NCBI GenBank assembly: GCA_021824055.1 | Contig: JAKALV010000143.1 | Span: 1-8,029, forward strand | DNA: 8,029 nucleotides | Reading direction: 5' to 3' | Source of the DNA: Acidobacteriota bacterium | GTDB taxonomy: Bacteria > Acidobacteriota > Vicinamibacteria > Vicinamibacterales > SCN-69-37 | In this document: one piece after another, positions 5,393-8,029 of the stretch | Layout: every line of letters begins with the position of its first letter | How positions within the stretch are numbered: position 1 is the first letter of the stretch | Program-made: the position numbers and the translations under genes | The notes under the pieces: model-generated | Database searches by the model: none | The model's input: only the letters and a program-made list of their open reading frames with translations | Told to the model about the DNA's origin: nothing

Positions 5393-8029
5393 ATGCCCCG
5401 CAGCGCGGTGGTGGCCCTGCTCCTGACGTGCCTCATGAGCGTCGGCAGCGACGCGCGCGCGCAGTATTTCGGACGTAACAAAGTGCAGTACCGCACATTT
5501 CAATTTCAGGTGCTGCGCACCGATCACTTCGACATCTATTACTACCCGGAGGAAGCCGCCGCGGCGCGGATCGTCGGCCGGTTGGCCGAGCGGTGGCGGG
5601 CGCGGCTCGGGCGGTTCTTCGAGCACGAACTGCGCGGGCGGCAGGCCGTCATCCTGTACGCGTCGCCGGCGCACTTCCGGCAGACCAACGCGATCGAAGG
5701 CGTTCTGGGCGAGGGCACCGGCGGCGTGACCGAAGCGCTCCGCCGGCGCATCGTCCTGCCGATGGGCGGGACGCTCGCCGACACCGATCACGTGCTCGGG
5801 CACGAGCTGGCGCATGCCTACCAGTTCGACATGACCGGCACCACCGAGCGCATGACCGACGGCAGCGTGCCGGTGATCCTGTCGTACCCGCTGTGGTTCG
5901 TGGAGGGCATGGCGGAGTACGTGTCGCTCGGCGCGGTGGACGCGCAGACCGCGATGTGGATGCGCGATGCGGTGCTGACGAACAAGATGCCCCGCGTCCA
6001 GGACCTGGAGAAGCCGGAGTACTTTCCGTACCGCTGGGGGCACGCGTTCTGGGCGTACGTGGGCGCGAAGTACGGCGACCGCTGGGTGGCGTCGCTGCTC
6101 CGGTCGTCGGCCAATCCGCGATCGGACATCACGGGATTCGCGATGCAACTGGGCACCACGCCGGATCGGCTCAACGCCGACTGGCACGCGGCCATGCGTG
6201 ACGCCACCGCGGCCGTGGATCGCGAGCGCCCGTCGATTACCAGCGCCGCGCGCCGCGTGATCGCCTCCGATACTGGCGGCGGCCGGCTCAACGTCGGGCC
6301 CAAGCTCAGCAGCGACGGACGTTCGCTTGTGTTTTTCTCGGAGAAGGATCTGTTCTCCGTGGACTTGTACCTGGCGGACGCGGCCAACGGCCACATCGAG
6401 CGCAAGCTTGTCAGTTCAGCGAGCGACCCGCATTTCGACAGCTTGCAGTTTCTGAACTCCGCGGGGGCCTGGAGAAAAGAAGGCCGCGCGCTGGCGATAA
6501 CCGCGGTTCGGAGCGGCGAGCCGGTGCTGGCGCTGCTGGATGTGGCGCTGGGGCGCGTGATTCGCGAGATCGCGTTGCCCGGGCTCGTTGACGCGCTGTC
6601 GCCCGTGTGGTCGCCGGACGGCCGGACCATCGTGCTCAGCGGGAACCGCGGCGGATTCGTGGATCTTGTCCGCATCACCGTGGCCACCGGCGCGATCGAG
6701 CCGCTCACCGACGACGCGTACGCGGAACTCGAGCCGGTGTTCACGCCGGACGGGCGCGCGCTGATCTTCTCGACCGATCGCTTCTCGACGGATCTCGCGA
6801 ACGGCGTGCCCGGTCCGCTTCGGCTGGCGCGCATGGACCTCGCCACGCATGACGTGCAACCGATCGCGGGGTTCCTCAGCGGCAAGCATCTGAGCCCGCA
6901 GGTCTCGCCCGATGGGAAGACCCTCACGTTCGTGGCCGAGCCGGACGGCGTGGCGAACGTCTATCGCATGGCGCTCGACGGCGGGCCGATCTCGCAGATC
7001 ACGTCGTTTGCGACCGGCGTGGCCGGGCTCACGTCCACGAGCCCGGCGCTGTCGATGGCGGCCGACACCGGGCGATTGGCGTTCAGCGTGTTTGAGAATG
7101 GCGGCGCGTCGGTCTACATCCTCGACGAGCAGGATGAGGTGGCGCTCGTCCCGCCGCCGGTGTCGGTGCGGGCCGCCGTGCTGCCGACGCGCGCGCTGAC
7201 AGATGGCGTGGCGCCGGCGGGCGTGACCGATGCGGGCCGCGGCGTGGCATCCACGACCGGGCCCGTCACCAGCGGGGCGTATCCGGCGCGGCTGGAACTG
7301 GAGGCGCTCGGGCAGCCGACGGTCACGGCTGGCGTCAGCAGCTGGGGCGCGTATGCCGGCGGCAGCGTCTCGGCGCTCTTCAAGGATGTGCTGGGCGACC
7401 GGGTGCTCAGCACCGGCGCACAGATCGCCGGCACGCTGGATGACCTCGGCGGCTGGCTGACGTACATGAGCCGCAAGCATCGCTGGAACTGGGGTCTCAG
7501 CGTGGAGCAGGCGCCGTACCGCGCGGAGTTCCTGACGGCAACCGAGGACTTCGCCTCGAATGCGCTGGTGACCGACAGCATCATCGAACGCCAGATGAGC
7601 CGCGGCGTCTTTGGGCTGGCGGATTATCCGTTGAGCCGGACGCAGCGCGTCGAGTTTGCCGCCGGCGCGCGACATCTTTCCTTCAGCCAGGAACATCAGG
7701 TCAGCACGTACGACCTCACCACGGGGTCGCTCCTGCAGCGTGCCGACAAGAAGACACCGGTGGGGCAGCCGCTGAGCCTCGCCGAGGGCAGCGTGGCGTT
7801 TGTCGACGACACGTCGTATTTCGGCGCCACGTCGCCGATCTACGGGCGCCGGTATCGCGTCGAACTGGGAGAGAGCGTGGGCACGCTGCGGTACGGCTCG
7901 CTCCTCGTCGACGCGCGGCAGTACCTGATGCCGGTGCGGCCCGTGACGATCGGCTTGCGCGGCCTGCACTACGGACGGTACGGCCGCGACGCCGAGAACA
8001 CCGTGCTCGTGCCGCTCTTCCTCGGCTAC
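5393..8029 (+). CDS. Exported metallopeptidase/beta-propeller/outer-membrane barrel fusion protein, 3'-truncated by the window edge
   Basis: The frame is open for 879 codons from the ATG at 5393 to the window end. The start is chosen because it gives a signal peptide: MPRSAVVALLLTCLMSVGSDARA, then QYFG, with AxA-type cleavage after residue 23. An in-frame GTG at 5378 is an alternative. Residues about 24-290 resemble a peptidase MA-like gluzincin: HELAH at 137-141 supplies the HExxH zinc ligands and catalytic Glu, and WFVEGMAEY at 168-176 supplies the likely third ligand, Glu171. Residues about 300-570 carry PD40/TolB-like propeller motifs: LSSDGR (305-310), WSPDGR (406-411), FTPDGR (450-455), VSPDGK (504-509) and degenerate blades near 345-365 and 550-563, about six blades. 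From about 640 the sequence turns to amphipathic strands rich in Tyr, Arg and Gly (for example RYRVELGESVGTLRYG), matching the start of an Omp85-like barrel; its end is beyond the window. Likely periplasmic and anchored in the outer membrane. Substrate unknown. Confidence 0.88.
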   Translation, partial: MPRSAVVALLLTCLMSVGSDARAQYFGRNKVQYRTFQFQVLRTDHFDIYYYPEEAAAARIVGRLAERWRARLGRFFEHELRGRQAVILYASPAHFRQTNAIEGVLGEGTGGVTEALRRRIVLPMGGTLADTDHVLGHELAHAYQFDMTGTTERMTDGSVPVILSYPLWFVEGMAEYVSLGAVDAQTAMWMRDAVLTNKMPRVQDLEKPEYFPYRWGHAFWAYVGAKYGDRWVASLLRSSANPRSDITGFAMQLGTTPDRLNADWHAAMRDATAAVDRERPSITSAARRVIASDTGGGRLNVGPKLSSDGRSLVFFSEKDLFSVDLYLADAANGHIERKLVSSASDPHFDSLQFLNSAGAWRKEGRALAITAVRSGEPVLALLDVALGRVIREIALPGLVDALSPVWSPDGRTIVLSGNRGGFVDLVRITVATGAIEPLTDDAYAELEPVFTPDGRALIFSTDRFSTDLANGVPGPLRLARMDLATHDVQPIAGFLSGKHLSPQVSPDGKTLTFVAEPDGVANVYRMALDGGPISQITSFATGVAGLTSTSPALSMAADTGRLAFSVFENGGASVYILDEQDEVALVPPPVSVRAAVLPTRALTDGVAPAGVTDAGRGVASTTGPVTSGAYPARLELEALGQPTVTAGVSSWGAYAGGSVSALFKDVLGDRVLSTGAQIAGTLDDLGGWLTYMSRKHRWNWGLSVEQAPYRAEFLTATEDFASNALVTDSIIERQMSRGVFGLADYPLSRTQRVEFAAGARHLSFSQEHQVSTYDLTTGSLLQRADKKTPVGQPLSLAEGSVAFVDDTSYFGATSPIYGRRYRVELGESVGTLRYGSLLVDARQYLMPVRPVTIGLRGLHYGRYGRDAENTVLVPLFLGY

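Noticed and set aside
5426..5440. Lipoprotein signal (lipobox) around Cys13 of the third protein
   Set aside because: LLTC has Thr at the position before Cys, where Gly, Ala or Ser is expected, whereas DARA followed by Gln gives a normal signal peptidase I site.
5357..6394. 345-codon open frame on the - strand opposite the peptidase domain
   Set aside because: The + strand carries the signal peptide, HELAH and WFVEGMAEY; the - strand translation is His/Arg-rich with no domain.
6416..7969. 517-codon open frame on the - strand
   Set aside because: It lies opposite the propeller and barrel parts of the third gene, whose + strand frame is open throughout and has clear motifs. The - strand product has no recognisable fold and shadow-type composition.

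Overview
The window is about 8 kb of very G+C-rich DNA, and nearly all of it codes on the + strand for envelope proteins of a diderm bacterium. The codon use (strong GC at third positions), the very large TamB-like protein, an Omp85-family gene directly upstream of it, and an exported peptidase/beta-propeller/beta-barrel fusion together resemble Acidobacteriota, perhaps the Vicinamibacteria. That placement rests on general resemblance and has not been tested by a search.

Layout. Positions 3-707 hold the 3' end of an Omp85 (BamA/TamA-type) outer-membrane barrel gene that begins before the window. Its TGA stop overlaps by one base the ATG of a 1,479-residue TamB/AsmA-like protein (707-5146), so the two look like a translationally coupled tamA-tamB pair. 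A 246-bp spacer (5147-5392) follows and contains three separate repeat structures: a 9-bp hairpin just after tamB, a short direct repeat, and an inverted array of GGTCC/GGACC units around a CACGTGCACGTG palindrome. A third gene starts at 5393 and is still open at the right edge (8029). It encodes an exported protein with a signal peptide, an HELAH gluzincin-type metallopeptidase domain, a PD40/TolB-like beta-propeller and the beginning of a C-terminal outer-membrane barrel. This is the most interesting gene in the window.

How they may work together. TamA and TamB form an envelope-spanning module: a barrel in the outer membrane and a long, inner-membrane-anchored beta-rich protein that crosses the periplasm. 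The module is linked to outer-membrane protein insertion and phospholipid transport. The third protein would place a peptidase and a propeller in the periplasm, tethered to its own barrel. A role in outer-membrane protein quality control beside TamAB is attractive, but it is inferred from architecture and position only. No RNA genes, CRISPR arrays, transposases or phage genes are visible. Long open frames on the - strand are shadows of the GC-rich coding strand.
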